64,000 nt of DNA, taken from positions 310,001 to 374,000 of the forward strand of contig NW_024468250.1 of NCBI RefSeq assembly GCF_002104995.1, written 5' to 3'. The position numbers and the translations under genes were made by a program. Positions 43,718 through 53,099 of this stretch are shown piece after piece (position 1 is the stretch's first letter; each line of letters begins with the position of its first letter). The notes beneath the pieces are model-generated. The model worked only from the letters and a program-made list of their open reading frames with translations, was not told the origin of the DNA and searched no databases. The DNA comes from Linderina pennispora (lineage: Eukaryota; Kickxellomycota; Kickxellomycetes; Kickxellales; Kickxellaceae).

Positions 43718-44629
43718 ATGGTTCAGCTGCCACTTGCTTCTAGCCTGCTCGCTGTGCTTGCTCTGCAGGCTCGCGCCAGTGCAGACAGCAGCTTCCCTAC
43801 TTCTACCGAGCCCAGTGACATCGGTGTCGAGCTGTCATCCTCGACTGAGCTCGGCGATATCGGCACCGACGAGTCACCCACTGCCGTGTACTCACATCCA
43901 CCCATCTTCTATCCCTGGGGATTTATGGCAGACGCCTCATACAACTTTAAGCTGGATCTTGCCAAAACCAAGAGCGACGGCGGAGCTGTAAACTACGGCA
44001 TCGAGGTTGGTGGAGCGTGTGCTCAGTACACGCCTGAGCCACGCACTATTACCTACACTCGCTACGAATTCTCCGAGCCGTACTGGATGGCAAGGAGCGA
44101 CGATGCTGGCGACGATGACCGCGACAATGACCGCGACAACGATGGCGACAATGATGGCTACGATAGTGATCATGGCGATCTGGACTCGTACTCGGCGCAA
44201 GTGTTCACTACAGTATTCACCCCGCGCTTCCCGCAGGTTGGATGCAGTGGTGTGTACAAGGCCGAGTACAGCGACAGCAACAGCCAGTATGAGAGCTCTG
44301 ACGCGTATGCAAGCAAGTATCCCGATGAGCTACTCTTGGAGCCGCTGCTGGCACTCGGCGAAAATGGCTTCCTTGGCTCTCTTGACTGCGAGCTAGGCGC
44401 TTCAGCAACAGATGCCTTGGACGATATTGACAGCGACGTCGACTTTGATGAGGTTGATGTTGGTCAGTTCTTCTCAACCCTTGCGGCAGCAGCAGAGGGA
44501 GAGGCAACTATTGCTCATGCCAGCAACAATGGCAACGATGATGTCAATGGCAATGGCAGCGACGATTTTGCCGTCGCTACCGACAACTTCCGTGGCGGCA
44601 ACGTGGTTGACGATGCAGACACTGACTGA
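43718..44629 (+). CDS. Secreted tandem-family protein C (long acidic form)
   Basis: The ORF encodes 303 residues. A signal peptide (MVQLPLASSLLAVLALQA) leads to a Ser/Thr/Glu-rich stretch, then IFYPWGFMADASYNFKLD, AKTKSDGGAVNYGIEVGG, ACAQYTPEPRTITYTRYEF, a highly acidic Asp/Asn repeat (about residues 127-153), VFTTVFTPRFPQVGCSGVY, KAEYSDSNSQY and a second acidic tail. The conserved blocks recur in the gene at 45185. The Asp/Asn repeat is encoded by GAC/GAT/AAC triplets and is absent from that gene, so it is probably a recent expansion. The two Cys of the shared blocks (ACAQY, GCSGVY) may form a disulfide. The function is unknown. Confidence 0.68.
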   Translation: MVQLPLASSLLAVLALQARASADSSFPTSTEPSDIGVELSSSTELGDIGTDESPTAVYSHPPIFYPWGFMADASYNFKLDLAKTKSDGGAVNYGIEVGGACAQYTPEPRTITYTRYEFSEPYWMARSDDAGDDDRDNDRDNDGDNDGYDSDHGDLDSYSAQVFTTVFTPRFPQVGCSGVYKAEYSDSNSQYESSDAYASKYPDELLLEPLLALGENGFLGSLDCELGASATDALDDIDSDVDFDEVDVGQFFSTLAAAAEGEATIAHASNNGNDDVNGNGSDDFAVATDNFRGGNVVDDADTD

Positions 44630-45184
44630 CTGAGTCTGGCGGCACAGCCTGAGCACTATCTTTTATCCTTCTGTAAAAATCCCAAGAACATCGCTAAGTA
44701 CACATGGTCGGTGTGTGAAATGTGTGCATGTGGCATTGGAATATTCTCAGCTTGGATGTGCTCACATTTGCTCTGGGCAAATGGCTTCTAGAATTCTAAC
44801 CTAGTTCCGACAGCGCGCGCTGCCAAGACCGATAGCCACAAGCTCAGCCAGCAGTCCTCACTCAGCTAGTTAAATGGATATTGACATCCGCTGCACATGT
44901 GCTGACAGTGAGCTGCGGAAATTCGCATGGGCTGGTATCCCAAACCAGTTTGTGATACGGAGCGAGGGTCCCATTTTGGAAGAAATCAGTAGGTCGTTTC
45001 CGATTTGCTGTCAACCGAATGTTCTGTGCTGCGTTGCCAACAACCTGTCCCTAGCAGTCTCCCAGTATGATGCCACCAGGACCAGGGGCACTCCTTGCGC
45101 CAAGCCATTCATACAGACTATAAAATGTGTGGGATTGCGGTGCGGTTCTTAGCCCATCATCCACTTTAATTACTCACAAACCCC
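44630..45184. other. Intergenic region of the secreted array
   Basis: About 550 bases lie between genes C and D. One 92-codon open frame here has no conserved features. TATAAAA at 45119-45125 lies about 65 bases before the ATG of gene D. Confidence 0.5.
45119..45125 (+). promoter_or_regulatory. TATA box of secreted-family gene D
   Basis: TATAAAA, about 65 bases before the ATG at 45185. Confidence 0.6.
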
Positions 45185-45940
45185 ATGCAAACAATGCTCA
45201 AGCTAGGACTCGTCTCTGCTCTTCTCGCCGCAACAGCCATCCAAACGCATGCTCAACAAATCACAATTATTAGTACTATTGATGTAGCTAGTGCCAGCAG
45301 ACTTGGTGAACTTGGTGGACTTGTCGATATCGCGGAGATTGATAACGAAGTGTCACTATCGTCTGGAGTTGATCGTGACCTGTTCAACATGATGAACTAT
45401 CCACTGGGAGTCCTGGCTGATGCCCAGTACAAGCTCAACTTTGAGGTTGTCAAGACCAAGAGCGACGTCGGACCTGCCCGCTACAACGTCAATGTGGATG
45501 GCGCGTGTGCACAGTATACACCTGAGCCATATACTTATACATACTTCGTCCCTGAAGGTTACACCTCCGGCTCCTATTATATGGGCAGTGGATATCATAG
45601 CAACGATGGGGAATCGGATACGCGCTCCTGGATACCTGTTACTCGTACCTACACGCCTTATTATGCGCGAATTGCATGCAGCGGTGCTTACCAGGCAGAC
45701 TATAGCGACAGCGTTACCCAGTATACTAAGACAGTCGAGTACGCAAGCCAATATCCAGATGGAATCTTCCAAGCGCCGTTTACTGCATTCGAGGACAACC
45801 AACCCCCGGCTTGGTACCCGTGGTATTCATCAGGATACTATAGTGCTAGATCAGCCAGTTACTACGATGTTTCTAAACCCACGCCAACTGGATATGGGCC
45901 GACATCGTCTGCACCAGTGACTCCAACCCCTTCAGTCTAA
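45185..45940 (+). CDS. Secreted tandem-family protein D
   Basis: The ORF encodes 251 residues. A signal peptide (MLKLGLVSALLAATAIQTHA, from the second Met) is followed by a variable segment, YPLGVLADAQYKLNFEVV, KTKSDVGPARYNVNVDGA, CAQYTPEPYTYTYF, a Tyr/Gly/Ser-rich stretch, TRTYTPYYARIACSGAYQ, ADYSDSVTQY, a second Tyr-rich stretch and a Pro/Thr/Ser-rich end (PTSSAPVTPTPSV). The conserved blocks match gene C almost word for word while the connecting segments differ. This is a typical pattern for secreted cell-surface or effector-like proteins under diversification. No known domain is recognised. Confidence 0.68.
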   Translation: MQTMLKLGLVSALLAATAIQTHAQQITIISTIDVASASRLGELGGLVDIAEIDNEVSLSSGVDRDLFNMMNYPLGVLADAQYKLNFEVVKTKSDVGPARYNVNVDGACAQYTPEPYTYTYFVPEGYTSGSYYMGSGYHSNDGESDTRSWIPVTRTYTPYYARIACSGAYQADYSDSVTQYTKTVEYASQYPDGIFQAPFTAFEDNQPPAWYPWYSSGYYSARSASYYDVSKPTPTGYGPTSSAPVTPTPSV

Positions 45941-47488
45941 GGTAATAAGCACCTTGGGCCCAAGTAGAACTTTTCTTTGTGGTGCCAGCATATAAGAAAC
46001 TATCGAATAAATGAGGACATGGTTGCCTACTCGTCCATATATGTCCTGCCACGTGTTTGTATGCTAGCACAAGTGAGATGTGGATGTGGCAGCATGTGAT
46101 AGGACAACTTTTTATATAGATGATGTGTTAGTTTTCGAGGATATTAAGAGGATCATTCGCTTTGCTGTCAGATGAATGTCAGCTCAACTACTCCTGGCCA
46201 TCATATGGTGTCAACAGTGTTGTGCGGTCAGCGATTACCACTATGATAATGCTATGGAAGTTATCAGGTTGACTGACAATGAGAGCAGCTCTTATGCTGA
46301 ACTAATAGAGATATTTAGTAGAGGCCAATGACTACTATAATAACAGCTTATTACCCTGGGTTCAATGATGAGGTCAGATATTGCATAGCAGCAATATCTT
46401 CAAAATGGCCAGTGCGTGGCAATAGCAGCTTTCCTTTTCCTTTTCCTTTTCATCAGTTTTGAAATACAAACTTATCAACCCCCTATTAGCATAATAGTAG
46501 GAGAAAGAGAGTATATATGACATGCCGCTAGGGTGGTTCCGACTCACCCAAGGCGGATTACTCACTGAGAGCGGCGCAGCTTTATCCAGGGCCGTACGCG
46601 GCTTAGATGAGGGCTCAGTATGCGCACTCGGCGCTTGCTTAAATACCCCTTGCTGACTCCTAGCAGCAGGGATTCCTTCTGGTTTTTCCAATATATTTTT
46701 GTGAACGCTTACTTTTAGTTCTATCAGCACATTTATAATCATCACTAGGAGAACACGCTACCTAGTTTCCTCTTCCCTGACATTTGACCTAGGTCGTTTT
46801 AGGCACGCACCGTATTATTGAAGTATATTTTGTGGGCTATGATGAGTGCTGACAGAAGAAAGGCACCTGGCACCACATATACTCCATTGAGCGCCACCTG
46901 TTGCAAAATAAACAGCCTTGTGCTTTCAGTAGTCAGTGACGTCTCTAGAATCCCTACCGCTGCAAAGACAAGCTGTGCTCTGTCGCTGAATGCAGCTACA
47001 TTCAGGCTGCAGCCCTGCGAGGTCTGATGGTCATGCATACACAGGCAGGAGCTGAGCCTGAAAGGCACATACGAAAATTCTCCGACCAGCACAGGGCACG
47101 CAATTGGCCAGTGGCTGGCCGGCTTAGAAAACAACAAAAGCGGTTGGCTAAAAACCATGCGGCGCTTTGGCCAGCTGACTATGCAATTACTCTGGCTCGC
47201 AAGAATCCAGCTAGTCAAACAAAGCCTACCGCTTTCCGAAAAAAGAGTGGTTAGGGCTTTCGGACGCTCTCCTCTTTTCCTATTCTCCGAGCTCTGTCGT
47301 TTTTCAACTTGCTTTTATTTTTTGCACTCTTAGTGCCTTTACTCTTTTGAAGCATGGGCAGGTAGGTCCTCCTATAAGTGTCTGTCGTCATCGTCCATCG
47401 AGATAACGATTGGTATTGGTAAAATAGCTGATTGTTTGGGTGCCCTTTCCCTTACCCTTGTAGCCGCTTATTCTTTTCAGGACTCGCA
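45941..47488. other. 1.5 kb gene-poor region
   Basis: The left part (46000-46400) is AT-rich. A TTTTCC repeat occurs at about 46430-46452. An open frame of 139 codons on the minus strand at 46799-47218 has hydrophobic stretches but no recognisable motif and is opposed by plus-strand frames. A pyrimidine-rich stretch ending TTTTCAG just before 47481 could be a splice acceptor for an extra 5' exon of the downstream reductase. Confidence 0.45.
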
Positions 47489-48619
47489 ATGCCATTAGGC
47501 AGCAGACACACACAGAGCTCGCGCATTCATGTACTGGGAGCAGGTGCAGTGGGGCTGCTCTTTGCGGCACACCTTCGGCGAGCTGGGCACCCGATCACCT
47601 TGCTTCTGCGGTCGCAGGAGTCGGTGAATCGGTTTGCTGAGGCAGGCAGCCGGATTGGAATCTACAATGACTGGATGAAAACACACCCAACACGCAAGCT
47701 GCTTTACAATGAAGACGGGCAGGTTGCGCCATGGGTTGCCGAGGACTGCCAGGCCGAGACCACCGACACAGAGTCGCCTATAAAGCAGCTGGTGGTGACA
47801 ACCAAGGCACAGGACACGCTGGAGGCATTTGAGTCTGTAAAAGATAGGCTGGATGCGGAGTCGACAGTAGTTCTGCTGCAGAATGGCATGGGCACATACG
47901 AGGCAATTCATAAGGAGTGCTACTCATCACATAGCCAGAAGAGTGCTGACAAAGTGCCAGCGTTTGTAGTCGGCACAAACGCGCACGGCTGCTTGCGCAC
48001 CGACGCGCGATTTGAAATGCACCACACAGCCATGTCCCATTGTTCCTTTGCTGTGCGCCCCTCGCTCGCCAACCCGCCACCGCCATTGCCTGTCTCGGCG
48101 CTCGATATGCTTACCGCCCTGGGGGCGCTGCCATTGAATGTCAGCGTCATCAACTGGTCTGAGCTGCATCTGCAGCTGCTGCTGAAGCTGGCTGCTAATG
48201 CTATAATCAATCCCGTCACAGCGCTTACTGACAGTCGTAATGGCTACTTGGCGCCGCCGCCAGAAGGCACGCCCGAGTGCAGAGAGGTGGCGGGCACGCA
48301 GGAGATGAGGGGCCTCCTTGGTACAGCGTGCCAGGAGATCGCATCGATCTATGCGCGTGCACACCCGCATCTGCATGACCAGCTGACGGGCCCGAGCATT
48401 GAAGAGTACGTTGTGCATGTGGCCAGCGTGACCGCGCGCAACCGCTCATCGATGCTGCAAGATGTCAGCGCTGGGCGCCAGACTGAGGTTGATTGGATTA
48501 ACGGCTATCTGGTGCGTCTTGGCCAGCAGCACGGCGTGTCGACGCCAATCAACTCCCTACTGTACACACTGATCAAGCTCAAGGAAGCGGCCCAGAGCCA
48601 CACGTTCTTTAGCAACTGA
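47489..48619 (+). CDS. PAN5: Ketopantoate reductase (2-dehydropantoate 2-reductase)
   Basis: This NADPH enzyme reduces ketopantoate to pantoate in pantothenate (vitamin B5/CoA) synthesis. The Rossmann motif HVLGAGAVGLLFAAHLRRAG lies near residue 15. QLVVTTKAQDTLEAF and VVLLQNGMGTYEAIH follow. The C-terminal helical domain contains KLAANAIINPVTALTDSRN, with the conserved Lys and Asn of the active site, and VDWINGYLVRLGQQHGVST. The protein is 376 aa from the ATG at 47489, a normal size. A polypyrimidine-CAG sequence right upstream leaves room for a 5' exon. It is intact and ends 47 bases from the stop of the convergent arrestin 3 gene. Confidence 0.92.
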   Translation: MPLGSRHTQSSRIHVLGAGAVGLLFAAHLRRAGHPITLLLRSQESVNRFAEAGSRIGIYNDWMKTHPTRKLLYNEDGQVAPWVAEDCQAETTDTESPIKQLVVTTKAQDTLEAFESVKDRLDAESTVVLLQNGMGTYEAIHKECYSSHSQKSADKVPAFVVGTNAHGCLRTDARFEMHHTAMSHCSFAVRPSLANPPPPLPVSALDMLTALGALPLNVSVINWSELHLQLLLKLAANAIINPVTALTDSRNGYLAPPPEGTPECREVAGTQEMRGLLGTACQEIASIYARAHPHLHDQLTGPSIEEYVVHVASVTARNRSSMLQDVSAGRQTEVDWINGYLVRLGQQHGVSTPINSLLYTLIKLKEAAQSHTFFSN

Positions 48620-48666
48620 TATGACATAATTTTTATACAGGTGGTGAAAGACGTTAATTTGACAAA

Positions 48667-49818
48667 CTATGTAGACGTGTAGACGGGTGGTGGAATGTCG
48701 ATGATGGTGAGGCCATTGCCACAGGTTGAGAATCTAGCCACTCTAACCGCAGAATCAGAGGAATCCACAAAGTCTTTCTGATCCCCAGCGGTGCAAATGA
48801 GCGTGTCCATGGCAGAGTCCTCATACCGCGGCAGCTCGCACCCAGTAGTTGCGCCTTTGGGCATGACATAGACGACCGAAGACAGCCTGATATTGTGCAC
48901 GGTCATGTTTTCGTCAATGATCGACGCCATGAACACGATGTCATGAGAGATACGCAGGGGACCTTCGCAGATGTCATACTGGACCCCAGTGAATGCCTTG
49001 GGCGCGAACACAGCGCCTGAAACAGAGATCTCCTGGTCAAGCATGATGCCGCCGGTGCGCGATGCCGCTGTAGGCGAGAACCGCGTGTTCACCTTGATGC
49101 CATCGACCACTTTCACGGTGTTGCAGGCATCGACGGCTCGGGTGCTCTGCGCAACCACTTGGCAGCCATGCGAAACAGCGCCAAACAGATCATCGAAGGG
49201 TACCTCAACATATTCGCGAAGCTGGAACCCGACGCTCAGCACGCGCAGGCCCTTGACAAGCGGCCTCAGCACGCCACGGACACGCACCAGATCCTGGTCG
49301 TGCACGATCCTCGACCTTGTGATGCCTGTCAGCTCAATTTTGTTGCGCCAGCCCGCGCTGACATTCAGCCCCTCGGCGGCAGCAGCCATCCATGGGGAGT
49401 CTGGCAGCGGAATGCGCTTCACATGTACTGGCACGCATTTGCTGACAAAGGGCAGCAGCTGAATCGCAGAGTGTGTGCGCATCTCAGCCACCACCTCGTA
49501 TCCGATGAAGGCGTGCGGTGTGAATACGCTTTCGTTCAATGAGCCCGGGATGCTGATGGCGAATGGCCACGAGTATGTGCCCTGGGAGGTATCGACTGTA
49601 TGCGTGAGCTCGATGCTGGGTGCTGCAGCGTAGGCGGTTTGGAACAGCTTCTCCTTCAGCGACCGCAGTGTGATTGTCAGCGACCGGACACGCTGCTGCG
49701 AGCGTGTTGTCAGGACCACTCGGCCTGAGAGGACCTGGTTGTGCGCCTCGTGCGGCAGCCCGTAGAGGACAACATCTGGGCGATCCAGCCTGATTTGAAG
49801 TGTCTGGGAGGAGAGCAT
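48667..49818 (-). CDS. Alpha-arrestin-like protein 3 with PPxY motif
   Basis: This intact 383-residue arrestin-fold protein has an N-lobe that includes NQVLSGRVVLTTRSQQRVR, WPFAISIPGSLNESVFTPHA and IGYEVVAEMRT. The C-lobe starts VRVRGVLRPLVKGLRVLSV and includes PKAFTGVQYDICEGPLRIS. The C-terminal tail holds LPRYEDS and ends IDIPPPVYTST, a PPxY motif for Rsp5-type ubiquitin ligases. The overall plan matches fungal ART adaptors, which direct ubiquitination and endocytosis of nutrient transporters. Compared with arrestins 1 and 2 it is diverged but collinear. Confidence 0.87.
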   Translation of the reverse strand: MLSSQTLQIRLDRPDVVLYGLPHEAHNQVLSGRVVLTTRSQQRVRSLTITLRSLKEKLFQTAYAAAPSIELTHTVDTSQGTYSWPFAISIPGSLNESVFTPHAFIGYEVVAEMRTHSAIQLLPFVSKCVPVHVKRIPLPDSPWMAAAAEGLNVSAGWRNKIELTGITRSRIVHDQDLVRVRGVLRPLVKGLRVLSVGFQLREYVEVPFDDLFGAVSHGCQVVAQSTRAVDACNTVKVVDGIKVNTRFSPTAASRTGGIMLDQEISVSGAVFAPKAFTGVQYDICEGPLRISHDIVFMASIIDENMTVHNIRLSSVVYVMPKGATTGCELPRYEDSAMDTLICTAGDQKDFVDSSDSAVRVARFSTCGNGLTIIDIPPPVYTST

Positions 49819-50532
49819 GTTCTATTGGGATGTGTGATAATTACAGAAGGGAGGAGGAGATATATGACAAAGATGGGATTTTTTGTGTTCCTGAGACTGC
49901 GCACAGCCGGCAATGCCTTTTATTTAAGGCTCTGGGCAATAGCGGCCAAAGGCAAACAGATGTGGTCGTGATGCGAATGAAAGGAGCAGCCTGCAGCCGG
50001 AAACATGCCCACTCCCTTTTGGTTGTGGCCGTCGCGTATTGTGCACCAAAAAGCGAACAGCTTTGCGAATGAGATTTTCCTTGTTCCCTTTGGACTCTAC
50101 GTTCTTTATTCAAAATCTCCCCTCTTTTTTCTGCGACACGCCCCCAGAAAGTAGACCGTGAATGGCGAATAGACAAAAAGGCGGTTTAGACACCTGACAG
50201 AAAAATAAGCAGTATTCGCTATTGGAACAGCAGCGGAGAATACTGCGTGCAAAGGGGAGGGAGGGGCCAGTGCCTAGTCACTCATGTTTGGAATGGCATT
50301 TGCCAAACACCGCCGCCTACCCCCTTCTTCCATGGCCCACGCGCGCAGACACCGTCCAGCAACGGCTGAGCGCATCGAGTTCCGCGCTCGGATCCCCGCG
50401 TTGATTGTTGGCGCCGGCATTGTTGAATGCTGGTCGCATGGCCGGAGGCAGCAAATATTAATGGCAATAAATTTCGCAACAAATATGTTTAGCAGCGTAT
50501 TGTCACCACTCCAAAAAATTAAAAACGGAAGC
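49819..50532. other. Intergenic region, arrestin 3 promoter and CDK 3' side
   Basis: About 700 bases hold no supported gene. Open frames on both strands overlap without motifs. Pyrimidine tracts on the minus strand next to 49818 fit the arrestin leader. Confidence 0.45.
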
Positions 50533-51555
50533 TTAACTGCCGGTCCGCAGCTCGTCAAAGTACGGATGCTGCAGTGCCTGCTCGGCCGATATCCGGCGCT
50601 CGGGCGCGTACTCCAGCAGTCGCTTCAGCAGATCAATTCCCTTTGCGCTGAGCTTTGGCAGTAGCGGCTCCAGTGGCACGCCGCCGTACACCGGGAAATC
50701 GCGTTTCCACTCTGGCAGCTGCGAGCAATTCGGCCACACCCGCGCCGAGCCATCAAACGGCATATGGTCGATCTGCTGGTCGACAGGCGTGCCGAGAATC
50801 TTGAAAATGTGCATCAGCTGGTCCTCCACCGATGTGCCCGAAAAGAACGGCCGCCCAGTCGCCATCTCGGCAAAGATGCACCCCACCGACCAGATATCAA
50901 TCGACGTGTCGTACTGCCGCGACCCCATCAGCACGTCAGGCGCCCGATACCACAGCGTCACGACCTCATGTGAGTACGAGCGCACGGGAATCCCAAATGC
51001 GCGCGCCAGCCCGAAGTCGCCCAGCTTCAGGTCGCCGCGCTTGTTGATCAGCAGATTCTGCGGCTTCAGGTCGCGGTGCAGCACGCGGTTGCGGTGGCAG
51101 AACGAGATGCCGCACAGCAGCTGGTACAGCAGATGCTTCACTGTCAGCGGATCGAGGTCGCCGCCGTACGCATCGACAAACTTCTTCAAGTCCGAGTCCA
51201 TGAACTCAAACACCAGCGTCAGCTTCTTGTCCGTGTGCAGCACGTCAAAGAGGCCGAGGATGTTTGGATGCTTCAGCTCCTTTAGCAGCGAGATCTCGCG
51301 GATCGCAGTGCACGGCACGCCCTCCTCCTCGTTGTCCAGCCGGATGCGCTTCAGTGCCACGACCTCGTTTGTCTCCCGGTTCTGCGCCTTGTACACGATG
51401 CCATATGTGCCCTCGCCGAGCTTTTCGATTTTCTACTCGCAGTAAACAACAAAGGCTCGTATTCAGTGGCTGGACAGGTGGTGCAAATTCGCAAAGGCGG
51501 TAATTCAAACCCGTGACTTGCTCCAGCCCGTGTGCCTTACCTGGTACTTTTCCAT
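50533..51555 (-). CDS. PHO85: Pho85/CDK5-type cyclin-dependent kinase
   Basis: Exon 1 (51555-51541) encodes only MEKYQ. A 108 bp intron (GTAAGG ... GCGAGTAG) follows, then exon 2, 51432-50533. The spliced protein is 304 aa, the size of Pho85. The glycine loop is [14 protein letters not shown], the catalytic Lys is in VALKRIRL, the C-helix is [17 protein letters not shown], the catalytic loop is [13 protein letters not shown], and DFG and APDVLMG follow (APE reads APD). [20 protein letters not shown] is the Pho85/CDK5 type. Pho85 kinases partner with several cyclins to control phosphate, glycogen and cell-cycle responses. The C-helix reads PCTAIRE instead of the usual PSTAIRE. Confidence 0.93.
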
Positions 51556-51915
51556 TATCACCAGCGCGTGTATGTGTAAGAAGCACAAACGTGGAAGAGT
51601 AGAATACAATTTTCTTAAAAAAAAAAAAAGTTATCGGCGTGAAGCAGATGAGCCTGCTTGAGCGCTGGGTGGCCAGTTCACCTCCCCCCCAAAAAGAACA
51701 GTGGTCAAAGCCCATGAGCTGCACCGATTGGCCACAAAACGCCCTCCCCTGACAGATGATCACGTGGTTTACCAGTCGAGCGAAGATCAGAAAATCTAGC
51801 TGCAATCTGGGAATATCCGCAGCCTCAGAAGAACCCAAGCGCTGTCTCTGGAAACTGTGCTCTGCTGGGAGCTGGTCGTGGTCTCCATTGCATTTCACCC
51901 ACTACGACAATTCCT
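51556..51915. other. Divergent promoter, CDK and unknown gene
   Basis: About 360 bases separate the start codons. An A13 run occurs at about 51617-51629 and a C8 run near 51685. No coding signal is supported. Confidence 0.5.
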
Positions 51916-52380
51916 ATGAGCAGCGACACCTTTCCAGTCTATGACTCTTGCGGCCGAACAATCCAGGACGGTGATATATTCTACATCAGCCTATTCGAGG
52001 ACTGTTTTGCTGCAAGTGCTCACAGCGACGGAATATTCTTCAGTGAAGGCTCGTTTGAGTCTGGAAGCCAGTTCACGATCGAGACCGTAGATGGCTTCAA
52101 ATACATCAAGGCTGTGAGATATGATGGCTACATTGTTGTGAACGAAATAGGGAGAGAAGGATGCCTCGACTTGGTGATTCTGTCCAAAGAGCTGCCTGAG
52201 CCTGAGAACCGCCTCTGCATTGTACAGCATGAGCGATTCAAGAGTATCATGCACCTAAAGACTGCGGACGGATCGGAATCAGTTGAGCTCATGCTTCTCA
52301 AGTCGTCGTGCGGGCTATTCAACCTCAGTAGTAGACACGCACTTTTTCAGTTCAAGCGCGGTAACGACGGTGATCTGTAG
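51916..52380 (+). CDS. Hypothetical protein, possible beta-trefoil
   Basis: The ORF encodes 154 residues with no signal peptide and no frame break. The composition is globular with regular short hydrophobic strands: GDIFYISLFEDCFAAS, GSQFTIETVDGFKYIKAV, YDGYIVVNEIG, RLCIVQHERFKSIMHLKT and HALFQFKRG. Strand spacing and the repeated aromatic/glycine pattern recall beta-trefoil proteins such as fascin- or ricin-B-like folds, but no diagnostic QxW is present. The fold suggestion is inference; the function is unknown. Confidence 0.5.
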   Translation: MSSDTFPVYDSCGRTIQDGDIFYISLFEDCFAASAHSDGIFFSEGSFESGSQFTIETVDGFKYIKAVRYDGYIVVNEIGREGCLDLVILSKELPEPENRLCIVQHERFKSIMHLKTADGSESVELMLLKSSCGLFNLSSRHALFQFKRGNDGDL

Positions 52381-53099
52381 AATATTTCGTTGATAGCCCC
52401 ACTCTTGCTCACTTTGATGCAACACAAAACGACATGGGTTTTTGTACCACCCAGTTAATAACAGGTGCCACAGTGGTGTGAATGAGAACATAAAACTCGT
52501 GTTTACTTTAAACCACATATTGCGTTCAAGCATTCCTCTTGCTATTGCCAAGCTTGCTCAGTGAATAGCAGAAACCACTCAGCCTAACTGCGTGCCCCCA
52601 AACTCTTGGCCACTTTATATTTTGAACATTCAAATACAGCACTGCACTATCACCTCAGAAGGGGTGATGCCTTGCCGGGTCTTGAAACTCTGGATCGGGG
52701 GATCCGAAGACGCTTTTTGGTGCAAAACATTCGGCCACAGCTGTATCGTGATCAGTGTCTTGGGCGGGCACACTGGCGGTCCCCTTTGATCTCCACCATC
52801 ATATCCGACAGATGGTGCGGGCCGACAGAATGCAAGCCCAGAAATGGTATGATTCCAGCACCGTCTGTCACACAAAACATGCAAGCAATATTCTTTTGGC
52901 ACAGCATGTATCTTTGCGTCTGGTGCCCCCTCGCTATCAGAGCGCTGTCTGCTGGTTCCAATGGGCCCTCCTGCCACCAGACCGTGGTCGTGGCGGAGGT
53001 ACAAAAGGAGGGCGGATCGGGCCCAGATCATCGCTATGGCTTCTCGTTATCTTTGCTCTGTTTCTCCATCTCATCTCATCTAATAAATTTCCGCTAGCC
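52381..53099. other. Intergenic region, promoter of the BamE-like gene
   Basis: About 700 bases show no supported gene, although an open frame runs in from 52755 in phase with the downstream gene. The residues before its internal Met at 53100 are of non-coding character. The last 60 bases are pyrimidine-rich (CTTTGCTCTGTTTCTCCATCTC), a typical leader. Confidence 0.45.

Noticed and set aside
46510-46580. GGTTCCGACTCACC near 46535 resembles a tRNA B-box/T-arm
   Set aside because: The loop is too long, and no matching acceptor stem, anticodon arm or A-box lies at the right distance upstream.
46799-47218. 139-codon minus-strand frame with hydrophobic stretches
   Set aside because: No conserved motif, no signal-peptide start, opposed by plus-strand frames of similar length.
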